Below, in pieces: positions 1 to 8,241 of a stretch of DNA of 64,000 nt; within the stretch, counting starts at the first letter, position 1; each line of letters starts with the position of its first letter. The notes below the pieces were generated by a model. It saw only the letters and a list, made by a program, of their open reading frames with translations, was not told where the DNA came from and searched no databases. The stretch is taken from positions 1-64,000 of the forward strand of contig NZ_RQGD01000023.1 of assembly GCF_004770745.1 (NCBI RefSeq), read 5' to 3'. This DNA is from Leptospira ognonensis (lineage in GTDB: Bacteria; Spirochaetota; Leptospiria; Leptospirales; Leptospiraceae). Made by a program: the position numbers and the translations under genes.

Positions 1-74
1 GAAACCATTGAAACGACCCAGCTCATAAACAAAAGAGAGAATGAACAGCGCATCCTAGTTCTAGAATTGCCAAA
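1..74 (+). repeat. Exact inverted copy of an internal DUF3999 gene segment
   Basis: These 74 bases equal the reverse complement of 2615-2688 with no mismatch; identity stops at base 75. The copy is in the same reading frame as the following TetR gene, so a stretch of DUF3999-like residues (ending LVLELPK) runs without a stop into the TetR protein. The last shared bases, TGCCAAA (68-74), would also fit the native TetR start, so the join looks like a microhomology junction. The copy may continue left of the window. It may be a real partial inverted duplication or an assembly or library chimera. Confidence 0.95.
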
Positions 75-630
75 GATTGTAGACCATGTTCTTTACCGGG
101 AGGAGCTTTTGAACAAGTCTCTGCCTGTTTTCGTGAGGAAGGGGGTGAGTGGGGTATCGATGCGGGATTTGGCTGGGGCATTAGAAATTTCGACAGGTAC
201 GCTTTACCATTACTTTCCCACGAAGGAAGTTCTCTTTACCTCCATGGTCCATTATATTGTGAAAAAGGATGCTCAGGAGATTGCTGCGATTTCTCAGTCG
301 AGTGATGTACTCAATAATTTAATTCAATTTATTTCCGCAAAGGAAGACCATTTTAAAAACATCATTCTTCTGGCACTTGATGTAAAGAGGCATCATTCTC
401 AATCTATGGAACTCACCCAAATTGTGGATGATTCTTGGAATTCTTATGTGGAGGAGTTAACTAAAATGTTTAGAACCGATCAGGTTCCCAATTCAGGCGA
501 GGTATTCCTTTCCTTTTTTGTGGGAGCGCTGGTATTAAAATATTCAAAAAGCAAGGTTTTGTCTTGGTCAGAGCTTCTGGAAGGATTCGGTCAGATTTCT
601 CATTTTATTGGAAATGTTAGTAAAGGTTAG
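67..630 (+). CDS. TetR/AcrR family transcriptional regulator
   Basis: This is a one-domain DNA-binding repressor of 187 residues, the usual TetR length. Residues about 10-57 form the helix-turn-helix, with the family signature TGTLYHYFPTKE at 43-54. The remainder is a helical ligand-binding and dimerisation domain too variable to name a ligand. The start used is TTG at 67, giving MPKIVDH, a common opening in this family. The native start was probably ATG, since the bases up to 74 belong to the inverted copy of the DUF3999 gene. The alkane monooxygenase gene follows 7 bases downstream, so the regulator probably controls that gene in response to an alkane or fatty-acid-like molecule (inference from context). 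Confidence 0.85.
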   Translation: MPKIVDHVLYREELLNKSLPVFVRKGVSGVSMRDLAGALEISTGTLYHYFPTKEVLFTSMVHYIVKKDAQEIAAISQSSDVLNNLIQFISAKEDHFKNIILLALDVKRHHSQSMELTQIVDDSWNSYVEELTKMFRTDQVPNSGEVFLSFFVGALVLKYSKSKVLSWSELLEGFGQISHFIGNVSKG

Positions 631-637
631 GTGATAT

Positions 638-1720
638 ATGTCGACTTTAAAAAAGATTACGTTTTTAATTAGTTTTGTCCTCCCGGTGATAGTTGTTCTT
701 ACAAATTATTTAGGTGGAATGTTTCATTTAGTCATCCCTTTGACAGTATTTGTTTTTCTTCCTCTCCTTGATTTGGGTGTTGGTAAGGATACATCTAATC
801 CTGGGGAAAAAGACTTCCTTTCCTTGCAAAATGATTATTATTACCGGGCTCTAACGATGATATGGGCTTTTGTTCAGCTTATCTTTATTATATGGGCTAT
901 TTTTGAAATTTCTACAAATAACTATTCTATTTGGGAGTTTCTGATGTTTGCCTTATCGGTTGGAATTGTTACAGGCGGAATTGGGATTACTGTCGGTCAT
1001 GAACTTGGTCATAAAGCATCCAAATGGGAGCAGGGGCTTTCGAAGTTGATTTATATGACTGTCTGCTATATGCATTTTTTTATAGAGCATAATTTCGGTC
1101 ACCATGTTCATGTTTCCACTCCTGGGGACAATGCTTCTTCAAAAAAAGGGCAAACATTCTACGCATTTTATGTGAAATCAGTGTTTGGTGGCTATCAGTC
1201 AGCTTGGAATATCGAGAAAAAAAAATTACAGAAACAAGGCTTACCTGCATTTCATTATAAGAATGAAATGATTTGGTATCAGGTAATCACGATCAGTTTT
1301 ATTGGCTTTCTATTTACGTTAGGTTCGTTATATCGGGGAGCCATTGCTTGGGATGTCATTGTTTTTTTTCTCCTTCAGTCCATCATAGCCTTTACTTTGC
1401 TTGAGCTTACCAATTATATCGAACACTATGGATTGGAGAGAAAAGAACTTTTTCCCGGAAAATTTGAGAAGGTACTGCCTGTACATTCTTGGAATCAAAA
1501 TTATTTAGTATCAAATGCTTTTCTATTTCAGTTGCAGAGACATTCCGATCACCATGCGAATGCGGGTCGAAGGTACCAGGCGCTTCGCCATTTCGAAGAG
1601 GCACCTCAACTTCCTTATGGATACGAAGTGATGATACTAATAGCCTTAGTCCCAACTCTTTGGTTTCGGATGATCGATCCGATTCTAGAGAGTTGGAGAG
1701 CCAAGGCTAAGTCGGCTTAG
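638..1720 (+). CDS. alkB: Alkane 1-monooxygenase (AlkB-type membrane di-iron hydroxylase)
   Basis: It probably inserts oxygen at the terminal carbon of medium-chain alkanes, in the inner membrane, using electrons from rubredoxin. All AlkB histidine boxes are present in 360 residues: HELGH at 121-125, EHNFGHH at 150-156, the NYIEHYGL signature at 259-266 and LQRHSDHH at 299-306. The HYG signature separates AlkB from ordinary fatty-acid desaturases. About six membrane segments surround the boxes. It is just downstream of a TetR regulator and probably cotranscribed. No rubredoxin gene is visible in the window, so its electron donor must be encoded elsewhere. The stop overlaps the stop of the convergent DUF3999 gene (TTAG). 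Confidence 0.9.
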   Translation: MSTLKKITFLISFVLPVIVVLTNYLGGMFHLVIPLTVFVFLPLLDLGVGKDTSNPGEKDFLSLQNDYYYRALTMIWAFVQLIFIIWAIFEISTNNYSIWEFLMFALSVGIVTGGIGITVGHELGHKASKWEQGLSKLIYMTVCYMHFFIEHNFGHHVHVSTPGDNASSKKGQTFYAFYVKSVFGGYQSAWNIEKKKLQKQGLPAFHYKNEMIWYQVITISFIGFLFTLGSLYRGAIAWDVIVFFLLQSIIAFTLLELTNYIEHYGLERKELFPGKFEKVLPVHSWNQNYLVSNAFLFQLQRHSDHHANAGRRYQALRHFEEAPQLPYGYEVMILIALVPTLWFRMIDPILESWRAKAKSA

Positions 1721-2943
1721 TTTTCGCCGGCAAATAATTTCGGCGATCCAAGAATTTTATAGGTTCGATATCCTAGGCCAAGTAAGATGAAGATACCCAA
1801 ATAAAACAATCCATTGGCTACGTAACCAGAGATAGGTGGCTCAACGAGACTAAACCCAAAATCGGGATTCTCTATCGCGGGGCCAATAGATGCGTTCATT
1901 GCAGTCTCGTCCCGATCGTTTGGAAGAAGATTCGGATCAAAATCAGGATTTCTAGCGTATCGATTGCCGTAATAGAGTTTTAGAGTGTTGAATTCCACGT
2001 TCGGTAAATAGAATATTAATTCCTCCTTCGCTTGCAATTGTGTAAGATTCGTTAAATGCAAAGGAGGATTTTCTCCGTTTGTAATTGTAATACGATAGTT
2101 ATTGCTGATCATTTGGTTTAATGATAAAAATAAATCAGGATCATCGGAATCAGAGTGCGAAACCTTGGCATCGAAAACGGTTTCCCATTGTTTTCCGTTT
2201 TTGAAATGTTCAATTTTTAAATCTCTTTCAAATTTTGATTCCTTAAAATATAATTTTAAATTTGAGAAAGGGGATCGGACTGGATTCTCGATAGAGTAAA
2301 CTACTTTGTCCTCCGTTTTTATTCCTTCAACTTTTTCAATTTCTTTAGTGAAGTATGCATTGGATTGAATTTTTTCTCTCGTAGCCATTTCGAAACGAAA
2401 GTTGGAACCGACGGGATAAGTGATTCGAACAAATCTATGTTTGGTGGGACCAATCTTGATTCTATTTTGGGGTTGGTCGCTGTAAGTATAGACTAAGGAT
2501 TCTGTAGAGAAGCTCATCGTATCAGGAGAAGCACCCGTTGAAACTTGCAGTGTCGCCTCCTCATTTCCCTCGCTGCTCGCAAGAATCGAAGTATAGACAT
2601 GGTCTTTGGGTAGTTTTGGCAATTCTAGAACTAGGATGCGCTGTTCATTCTCTCTTTTGTTTATGAGCTGGGTCGTTTCAATGGTTTCTTCACTTTTATT
2701 TTTCAGGATTACATTTTTTCTAATATAGGGAATGGGAGTTCCATCTGCAATCAATCGAAGGTCTCCATAAAATGAATTTAAAAATATTTCCTCATCGAGA
2801 GAAAGTTTTGTGACTCGAGAGTTTTCTTCTCCTTTAGGAATATTTTTGATCGTAACCTCTTTCAGAAATTTATAGGTCTCTGCTTTAAAAGGGGAGGCAG
2901 GGAGCGAAAGAGAGAAGCAAACGAGAATTAAAAATCTGATCAT
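1717..2943 (-). CDS. DUF3999 family exported membrane protein
   Basis: This 408-residue protein of unknown function has an N-terminal signal peptide (about residues 1-21, ending near KAE), a long beta-rich extracytoplasmic region, and one C-terminal membrane segment near residues 375-395 followed by a short tail. The arrangement and its position directly behind a DUF2339 gene match the DUF3999 family, which is usually found next to DUF2339. Start ATG at 2943 overlaps the end of the DUF2339 gene by 4 bases, so the two are translationally coupled. An internal segment (2615-2688) occurs again, inverted, at the left edge of the window. No catalytic motif is recognised. Confidence 0.7.
   Translation of the reverse strand: MIRFLILVCFSLSLPASPFKAETYKFLKEVTIKNIPKGEENSRVTKLSLDEEIFLNSFYGDLRLIADGTPIPYIRKNVILKNKSEETIETTQLINKRENEQRILVLELPKLPKDHVYTSILASSEGNEEATLQVSTGASPDTMSFSTESLVYTYSDQPQNRIKIGPTKHRFVRITYPVGSNFRFEMATREKIQSNAYFTKEIEKVEGIKTEDKVVYSIENPVRSPFSNLKLYFKESKFERDLKIEHFKNGKQWETVFDAKVSHSDSDDPDLFLSLNQMISNNYRITITNGENPPLHLTNLTQLQAKEELIFYLPNVEFNTLKLYYGNRYARNPDFDPNLLPNDRDETAMNASIGPAIENPDFGFSLVEPPISGYVANGLFYLGIFILLGLGYRTYKILGSPKLFAGEN
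2615..2688 (-). repeat. Source copy of the 74-base inverted repeat
   Basis: This segment inside the DUF3999 gene matches bases 1-74 exactly in inverted orientation. Here it is in its natural coding context, so this copy is taken as the parent. Together the two copies bracket the TetR and AlkB genes and the 3' half of the DUF3999 gene. Confidence 0.95.
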
Positions 2944-4670
2944 ATTTGGTCCTTTGTTTGAGAATTATTCTTTTTAGATCGATTGTAAATGATTCCAGTG
3001 AAGACAAGTGCCGCACCCAGTCCAAATCCAGCCAGTATGCGAGCGAGCGTACCCATATTCCAGAAATCATAAAGATACAGTTTGACTACCACCAAACTTA
3101 AACAAGCGAGACCGATTTTTCGTAAATCGGCATTTGGTCGTATGAAGCTGATGAGAGTAAAAATGAGGCCGTAGCCAGCTAGGAAAGATGTATATCCGAG
3201 CAACAAATATGGTTCTGGTATGTGGTAGTAAACATCTAGCCAACTTCCAATCAGTAGAACAGGAAACGCAGACCATTTGTATATTTCGCTCACGTGCAAG
3301 ATGCCTTTTCCCATTCTGGAGAGTAAGAAAAGAAGTATGCTGGCAAATAAGAAAAGAAGGAAATAACCGTTGAACAAGAAGTATCCATCTTCACCTGGCC
3401 AGCGATTGGCGGCGATTAAATTAAAGATTCCGACAAACCAGAAGAGAAGGGCGCTCGTGTAGAGTGCGGCGATTCCTGCTCTAGCTCCGACAGCACTCAG
3501 TAAGATGGCGAAGGTGAGGACAACAAAAGAAAGAGATTTTCCTTCAAAACCATTTACGAGTGTCACGAGTAAAAAGAGCAAGCCGACAAGGCCGTTCGTA
3601 GAAGTAAACAGGGAGTCTTGAACATTCCGTTTCCGATTTTTTTCCCAAGTATTTAGTAAAAAAGAAAAATAGATGACAACCAGTCCGATGAGTAGGGCAT
3701 TTTGATATCCTATAAAAAATACAGAGGATATATAATACCCTTGGAGATACACAAAAAAGAGAGATAAACCTACAGTGATGGTGGATAGAATCGTATCTTT
3801 TTGTGTTTGTCTAGGAACAAGAATGTGTTCTCGGACCAGATAAATGAGAAAGATTGAAACTTGGAAAAATAGAGGAATTTGCCAAGTGGATACTTCTAAT
3901 TTATCATACGCCCAACCGCCAAACATAAGATGGTTTCCTGCGAGAAGGATGAGGGGTGTGATGCGCCATTTGGTTCTGGGCGAAATGGCTAGAAAAACCA
4001 AATTCCAGAGAAGAAGATAAATAAACAAAAACTGGTAGGAGTTTTCACCTGTGGAAAGTAAGGTGGGTACGAGAAAAGCACCAAGAATTCCAAATCCAAA
4101 AATAACTTCGCTAGAAAATAAAAAAGCAAATGTTACTGTAAGAAGAGAAAGTAAGACCAGACCCACAAATGCCAGTTCCATGGAGTATAGATCATAGGCA
4201 AAATACCCTAAGAAGTAGGATGTAAACGTGAGTGAGGCGCCTGTTCCAACAAGAGAAGGACCAATCAAAGGCCAATTTCGCAAAAGTCTTGTGCCTTGCA
4301 GGAATAAGACGATGCCAAAGAGAATGCCAAGCCAAATCCGCACTGATTCATTGATCCAGTATTCCTCAAAGGCAAGGTTGAGGAACCAAATCGCTCCGAG
4401 TAACATCGTGAGTAAGCCAAGTTTGATAAATAAATTTTCGCCCAGAAAGGATTCCCATTTCGAAAAAAATCCAGGTTTGCCAGCAGACGAGGCATCCGCT
4501 TCCACGGACAAAGGAACTGGTTTTGTTTCTAGTTTTTCTTGCCTGTAGGGGTTTACGTAAGTTGTCTTTGGATTTAACTTTTGAACTTCGGCTTTCAGCA
4601 GATTTAGCTCAGTTTCCAGAGCTTCCATCCTGCTATTGATCTGCGAGAGAGTTAAGGGCTTGTTTGCCAT
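2940..4670 (-). CDS. DUF2339 family polytopic membrane protein
   Basis: This 576-residue protein starts with a short coiled coil (about residues 5-37), has a charged linker, and then a nearly continuous series of about 14-16 hydrophobic membrane segments to the C-terminus, ending in a lysine-rich tail. That architecture is characteristic of DUF2339 proteins, whose molecular function is unknown; a role in the cell envelope is a guess. It is the first gene of a two-gene unit with the overlapping DUF3999 gene. It diverges from the FHA gene across about 100 bases that must hold both promoters. Confidence 0.75.
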   Translation of the reverse strand: MANKPLTLSQINSRMEALETELNLLKAEVQKLNPKTTYVNPYRQEKLETKPVPLSVEADASSAGKPGFFSKWESFLGENLFIKLGLLTMLLGAIWFLNLAFEEYWINESVRIWLGILFGIVLFLQGTRLLRNWPLIGPSLVGTGASLTFTSYFLGYFAYDLYSMELAFVGLVLLSLLTVTFAFLFSSEVIFGFGILGAFLVPTLLSTGENSYQFLFIYLLLWNLVFLAISPRTKWRITPLILLAGNHLMFGGWAYDKLEVSTWQIPLFFQVSIFLIYLVREHILVPRQTQKDTILSTITVGLSLFFVYLQGYYISSVFFIGYQNALLIGLVVIYFSFLLNTWEKNRKRNVQDSLFTSTNGLVGLLFLLVTLVNGFEGKSLSFVVLTFAILLSAVGARAGIAALYTSALLFWFVGIFNLIAANRWPGEDGYFLFNGYFLLFLFASILLFLLSRMGKGILHVSEIYKWSAFPVLLIGSWLDVYYHIPEPYLLLGYTSFLAGYGLIFTLISFIRPNADLRKIGLACLSLVVVKLYLYDFWNMGTLARILAGFGLGAALVFTGIIYNRSKKNNSQTKDQI

Positions 4671-4769
4671 TTCGGAAATCTTTGGTCTCTTTTCCCATTT
4701 GCATAGACATTTTTAAAGGAAAACATGCTTTAAGGGTTCAGGCAAACCCGCCGAAACTAGTGATAGTAA

Positions 4770-5090
4770 ATGGACTCTTTCGATAAATTACTCAAGACCA
4801 AAGGAAGTAAAACCTATCGTTTGCAATCCTTGGACGGTGAGGGGAATTGTCTAGATGAGTTTTCCTTCGATTCGGAGCTAGCCATTGGGCGAGCGCAAGG
4901 GGATTATATCGTTGAGGATCCGTCGGTAAGTCGTATCCACTGCGTCATTACGACTACGGCAGATACCATCAAAATTGAGGACCTAAATAGTAAAAATGGT
5001 GTTTTTGTAAGGATTACGGAACCCTATCAGCTGAAGCCTGGAGACCAGTTCCGGATCGGGAAAAAAATATTCCGGATCGTCGAGAAGTAA
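4770..5090 (+). CDS. Small stand-alone FHA-domain protein
   Basis: This is a 106-residue cytoplasmic protein consisting only of a forkhead-associated domain, which binds phosphothreonine peptides. The key FHA positions are present: GR at 40-41, SRIH at 54-57 and NSKNG at 73-77. There is no signal peptide, membrane segment or second domain. It is therefore probably an adaptor that docks onto a substrate of a Ser/Thr kinase; no such kinase is in this window. The DUF1223 pseudogene lies immediately downstream. Confidence 0.85.
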   Translation: MDSFDKLLKTKGSKTYRLQSLDGEGNCLDEFSFDSELAIGRAQGDYIVEDPSVSRIHCVITTTADTIKIEDLNSKNGVFVRITEPYQLKPGDQFRIGKKIFRIVEK

Positions 5091-5100
5091 GTTTTTAAAA

Positions 5101-5706
5101 GGTTCCTGCCAGTTATTAGAGATTTATACTTCGGAAGGATGCTCCCCCTGTCCTCCGGCAGACGCATGGATTTCTTCCTTAAAAAATTCAGAGGATCTTT
5201 GGAAGAAAGTTGCTCTACTCTCGTTTCATGTCGATTACTGGGATTTTACTCGATGGAAGGATAAATTTGCACATAAAACACATGGTGCTCGACAAAGATA
5301 TTACGCCAATCTGTGGCATTCTTCTACCGTTTATACTCCCGGGATCGTCTAACAGGGGAAAGAGTCGTATATCAATTCTAAGTTTCTCCCACTTAAGGGT
5401 AGGTTAAAAATCACTTGGATGCAGATCCAATTGAAAGTAGAAACAGTTTTAGTAGAACAAAACTTACAAATTTATTATGCCTGGTTGGGTAATGATCTCA
5501 AAAGTAAAGTGACGCGAGGCGAAAATTCTGGAAAAGATTTATACCATGACTTTGTTGTATTAAAATATGGCACCTTAGGCGCATTAGAGAACGGAAAAAA
5601 TATAATATTTGTTATGCCGTCAAATTTACTAAAAAAACCAAATGCATTGGTGGTATGGTTGGAAGATCGTGGCGTCCCAAGAATTGCCGCGGGTAAATAT
5701 TTATAA
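5101..5706 (+). pseudogene. Decayed DUF1223 (thioredoxin-like secreted) gene
   Basis: Frame 1 from about 5107 reads LEIYTSEGCSPCPPADAW, the hallmark thioredoxin-like C-x2-C start of DUF1223 proteins. It continues through HVDYWD and VYTPGIV to an in-frame TAA at 5350-5352. The same frame then reopens with QGKESYIN and, from 5419, the conserved RGENSGKDLYHD segment, ending at GKYL before the stop at 5704-5706. The similarity covers about 197 codons, close to a full DUF1223 domain, but there is no signal peptide or start codon at the front, where the FHA gene ends at 5090. Thus the gene has lost its 5' end and carries one internal stop. An intact short protein from ATG 5419 is possible but would lack the active site. 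Confidence 0.8.
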
Positions 5707-5889
5707 CGCGAATGAAAGTATTTATACCAAATGCCACCTTAAAAGTAGATGAGAATTCATATGGATTGCTAGCTGCCTTGCTCTTTTGGTAAATGGAGCT
5801 ACTATTTGGTGTTTTCCCTGAAAAATCTGACTTTATTGGAAAAAGGCTTAAGGAATTTTCAATTTCGTCGATCCTCGTATTAGGAAAAA

Positions 5890-5918
5890 TTTACACTTTT
5901 TTTTAAAAAAAATAAAGT
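5890..5918 (+). promoter_or_regulatory. Candidate sigma-70-like promoter for the first flaB
   Basis: TTTACA at 5890-5895 and TAAAGT at 5913-5918 are separated by 17 bases, close to the housekeeping consensus spacing. The spacer is a T-run followed by an A-run. If used, the transcript leader would be about 215 bases long. This is pattern matching in AT-rich DNA and has a real chance of being fortuitous. Confidence 0.3.
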
Positions 5919-6085
5919 GCTAAAGTAACCAAAATAGCCCAAAAAACAGCAATATAATTCAAAATATTGTAAAAACATATCTAAATCGTCAGATTAATAT
6001 CCCAACACCAACCTCCGACACTCTAAGGGAAGTAATATAGAATTTTGGGCGCGCAAGGGCCTAAAAACCAGACACAAAAAACCAG

Positions 6086-6109
6086 AGAGGGGGAAAGGAT
6101 TCTCCCTCT
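6086..6109 (+). promoter_or_regulatory. Leader hairpin with GGA loop ahead of the first flaB
   Basis: AGAGGG (6086-6091) can pair with CCCTCT (6104-6109). The 12-base loop holds two GGA triplets, the core of CsrA-binding sites. It is 20 bases upstream of the ribosome binding site. A regulatory role is inferred by analogy with CsrA/FliW control of flagellin in other bacteria. Confidence 0.3.
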
Positions 6110-6141
6110 TTATCGATCAACAAGTTTCAAGGAGGAAACCA

Positions 6142-6987
6142 ATGATCATAAATCACAATATAGCCGCGATCAACTCCCACCGCGTGCTCAAATTCCAAAA
6201 CGAAGAAGTTTCGAAAAACATGTCGAAACTCTCTTCAGGTCTCCGCATTAACAGCGCCGCTGACGATGCATCCGGACTTGCAGTCTCAGAAAAAATGAGA
6301 TCTCAAGTGAATGGCCTTAGAATGGCTGAGCGAAACACCGAAGACGGTATGAGCATGATTCAGACAACTGAAGGTTTTCTTCAGGAATCGAATGATATCA
6401 TCCAAAGAATTCGAGTGCTTGCGATTCAGTCGTCTAACGGTATCTACACAGACGAAGACAGGCAAACGATCCAAGTAGAAGTATCACAGCTCATCGATGA
6501 GGTGGACCGTATTGCTTCTCAAGCAGAGTTCAATAAAATGAACCTATTGCAAGGTGACTTTGCTCGTGGTTCTCGGGCGGCTTCTATGTGGTTTCACATA
6601 GGTCCAAACCAGCACCAAAGAGAAAGAGTATATATTGCGACAATGACATCCAAGTCTCTTGGAATGAAAGGTCAGAACAATATTCTCTTAACACTTTCTA
6701 CGGCTGATAAAGCTAATGAAGCAATTGGAACATTGGACGAAGCATTACACAAGATTAGCAAACAAAGAGCTAACCTTGGTGCCTATTTCAACCGCATGGA
6801 GCACACTGCAAAGGGTCTCATGAATGCGTATGAAAATACACAAGCTTCTGAATCCAGGATCCGAGATGTTGATATGGCTGAAGAGACCGTTGCGTTCACT
6901 AAGAACCAGATTTTAATTCAATCTGGAACTGCCATGCTCGCGCAAGCAAACGTCAGACCACAGGGTGTTCTGTCTCTCCTTCGTTAA
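6142..6987 (+). CDS. flaB: Periplasmic flagellar filament core protein FlaB (copy 1)
   Basis: This 281-residue flagellin builds the core of the periplasmic flagellum. It has only the conserved N- and C-terminal D0/D1 helical regions, with no variable D2/D3 insertion, as is typical of spirochaete FlaB. Signatures include MIINHN at the start, LSSGLRIN and [13 protein letters not shown] near residues 30-55, and [13 protein letters not shown] near the C-terminus. There is no signal peptide; export is through the flagellar type III apparatus. Start ATG at 6142 follows a strong AAGGAGG site. A second flaB follows about 200 bases downstream with its own leader, so the two are probably transcribed separately. 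Confidence 0.95.
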   Translation: MIINHNIAAINSHRVLKFQNEEVSKNMSKLSSGLRINSAADDASGLAVSEKMRSQVNGLRMAERNTEDGMSMIQTTEGFLQESNDIIQRIRVLAIQSSNGIYTDEDRQTIQVEVSQLIDEVDRIASQAEFNKMNLLQGDFARGSRAASMWFHIGPNQHQRERVYIATMTSKSLGMKGQNNILLTLSTADKANEAIGTLDEALHKISKQRANLGAYFNRMEHTAKGLMNAYENTQASESRIRDVDMAEETVAFTKNQILIQSGTAMLAQANVRPQGVLSLLR

Positions 6988-7047
6988 ATTAGAAGAATCG
7001 CTTCATGCACTTTAGGTGAGGCGAGAGTATTTAAATAGAGGGTAGTG

Positions 7048-7074
7048 TAAACTTAGCAGTTGTAATATGATAAT
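7048..7074 (+). promoter_or_regulatory. Candidate sigma-28-like promoter for the second flaB
   Basis: TAAACTTA at 7048-7055 and TATGATAA at 7066-7073 resemble the flagellar sigma-28 elements (TAAA and GATAA cores), with a spacer one base short of the usual 11. The GATAAT at 7069-7074 could also serve as a sigma-70 -10 element. It lies 116 bases upstream of the start codon. Confidence 0.3.
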
Positions 7075-7122
7075 CGGCCGGCCTTCCCTGCCAGGTGGCA
7101 ATGAGAAAGCTCATCCTTGACA

Positions 7123-7141
7123 CCGGACAGGGATTGTCCGG
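7123..7141 (+). promoter_or_regulatory. Leader hairpin with GGGAT loop ahead of the second flaB
   Basis: CCGGACA (7123-7129) pairs perfectly with TGTCCGG (7135-7141) around a 5-base GGGAT loop. A GGA in a hairpin loop upstream of the ribosome binding site (AAAGGAG near 7174-7180) is the arrangement recognised by CsrA. It has no T-run, so it is not a terminator. Confidence 0.4.
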
Positions 7142-7189
7142 CTAAGTGCAGCTAACTGTACTTGGTAATACACAAAGGAGTGTAGGCCA

Positions 7190-8032
7190 ATGATTATCAA
7201 TCACAACATGAGCGCGATACAATCGCATCGCTCACTCAAGTTTACACAATGGGATGTAGACAAGACCATGAGGAATTTGTCGACCGGCCAAAGGATCAAC
7301 CAGGCTGGAGACGATGCTTCTGGACTTGCGGTTTCGGAAAAGTTGCGAACACAAATTCGCGGCTTGCGTCAGGCAGAAAGGAATACGGAAGATGGAATTA
7401 GTTTCATCTCGACTGCTGAGGGTTTCCTCAATCAGTCCTCTGACATCGTTCAGAGAATACGTACTCTCGCGATCCAGACAGCGAACGGGATCTACACCCC
7501 AGAGGACAGGCAGCTCGTGCAGGTAGAAGTATCTGCGCTAGTGGATGAGCTCGATCGAGTAGCTTCTCAAGCAGAGTTTAACAAGTTTAAACTGTTTGAA
7601 GGTGATTTCGCTCGAGGATCTAAGAAGGCGTCGATGTGGTTCCATATGGGAGCAAACTCTAACCAAAGAGAACGTTTCTACATTGGAACTATGACTGCAA
7701 AAGCTTTAAAAATGGGAAAGGGAGATATGTCTCTCTCTACACCAGGAAAAGCGGATGCGGCGATTGCTCTCGCGGATTTTGCCTTGACGAAGATCATGAA
7801 ACAACGAGCAGACATGGGAGCCTACCAAAATAGACTCGAAAGTACTGCGAAAGGTCTCATGGGTGCATATGAGAATATGCAAGCATCCGAATCAAGGATC
7901 AGGGACGCGGATATGGCTGAAGAGATGGTTGCGTTTACCACGAAACAAATTCTGGTGCAAAGCGGTACGGCGATGCTCGCGCAATCAAATGTTAGGTCAA
8001 ATTCGGTGATGCGCCTCTTATCTAACGTATAA
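7190..8032 (+). CDS. flaB: Periplasmic flagellar filament core protein FlaB (copy 2)
   Basis: This second FlaB has 280 residues and is colinear with the first over its whole length, sharing the D0/D1 helices, [11 protein letters not shown] and [13 protein letters not shown]. It is clearly diverged from copy 1, for example in the first 35 residues and in the central 170-195 region, so this is an old duplication rather than a recent copy. It has an AAAGGAG ribosome binding site and its own leader hairpin and candidate promoter. A strong terminator follows. Leptospires carry several FlaB isoforms that mix in the filament core. Confidence 0.95.
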   Translation: MIINHNMSAIQSHRSLKFTQWDVDKTMRNLSTGQRINQAGDDASGLAVSEKLRTQIRGLRQAERNTEDGISFISTAEGFLNQSSDIVQRIRTLAIQTANGIYTPEDRQLVQVEVSALVDELDRVASQAEFNKFKLFEGDFARGSKKASMWFHMGANSNQRERFYIGTMTAKALKMGKGDMSLSTPGKADAAIALADFALTKIMKQRADMGAYQNRLESTAKGLMGAYENMQASESRIRDADMAEEMVAFTTKQILVQSGTAMLAQSNVRSNSVMRLLSNV

Positions 8033-8066
8033 GAACGCATTTCGGCACGAGTTGCCAATAGCATTG

Positions 8067-8106
8067 GCCCCTTTTCATGGAGCAATCCATAGAGAGGGGC
8101 TTTTTT
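8067..8106 (+). terminator. Rho-independent terminator after the second flaB
   Basis: GCCCCT (8067-8072) pairs with AGGGGC (8095-8100); an inner CATGG/CCAT pairing lengthens the stem, and six T residues follow directly. It closes the flagellin transcription unit. Confidence 0.85.
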
Positions 8107-8241
8107 CTATTGATAGTGTTTATCATATTTCTAAATTTTTTTATTTAAACTAGCTTTGCAGACTCAAAATTACATAAATAATTCAAAATAGAATGCTTGA
8201 ATTTTCTTTGTACGGACATATATTTTATCTGAAAAGAGAAT

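Larger units (their letters stand above)
5707..6141 (+). other. Non-coding region and long leader upstream of the first flagellin
   Basis: No convincing gene is seen in these 435 bases. The right half is AT-rich with runs of A and T, then changes to a G-rich purine stretch before the flagellin ribosome binding site (AAGGAGG at 6129-6135, followed by ATG at 6142). It includes a candidate promoter and a leader hairpin, listed separately. The left part could be decayed sequence from the DUF1223 region. Confidence 0.6.

Noticed and set aside
638..1720. Ordinary fatty-acid desaturase
   Set aside because: The NYIEHYGL signature and LQRHSDHH box fit AlkB-type hydroxylases better.
1..2688. Site-specific invertible promoter or gene switch
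   Set aside because: The repeat is a piece of coding sequence with no recombinase gene nearby, and flipping would break the DUF3999 gene.
4228..4548. 106-residue plus-strand frame inside the DUF2339 gene
   Set aside because: Antisense shadow of a conserved membrane protein gene; no ribosome site.
6045..6251. Small plus-strand frame crossing the first flaB start
   Set aside because: It has no ribosome site, is out of frame with flaB, and overlaps its most conserved codons.
7076..7083. GGCCGGCC palindrome before the second flaB
   Set aside because: Too short and GC-simple to be called an operator; no second copy nearby.
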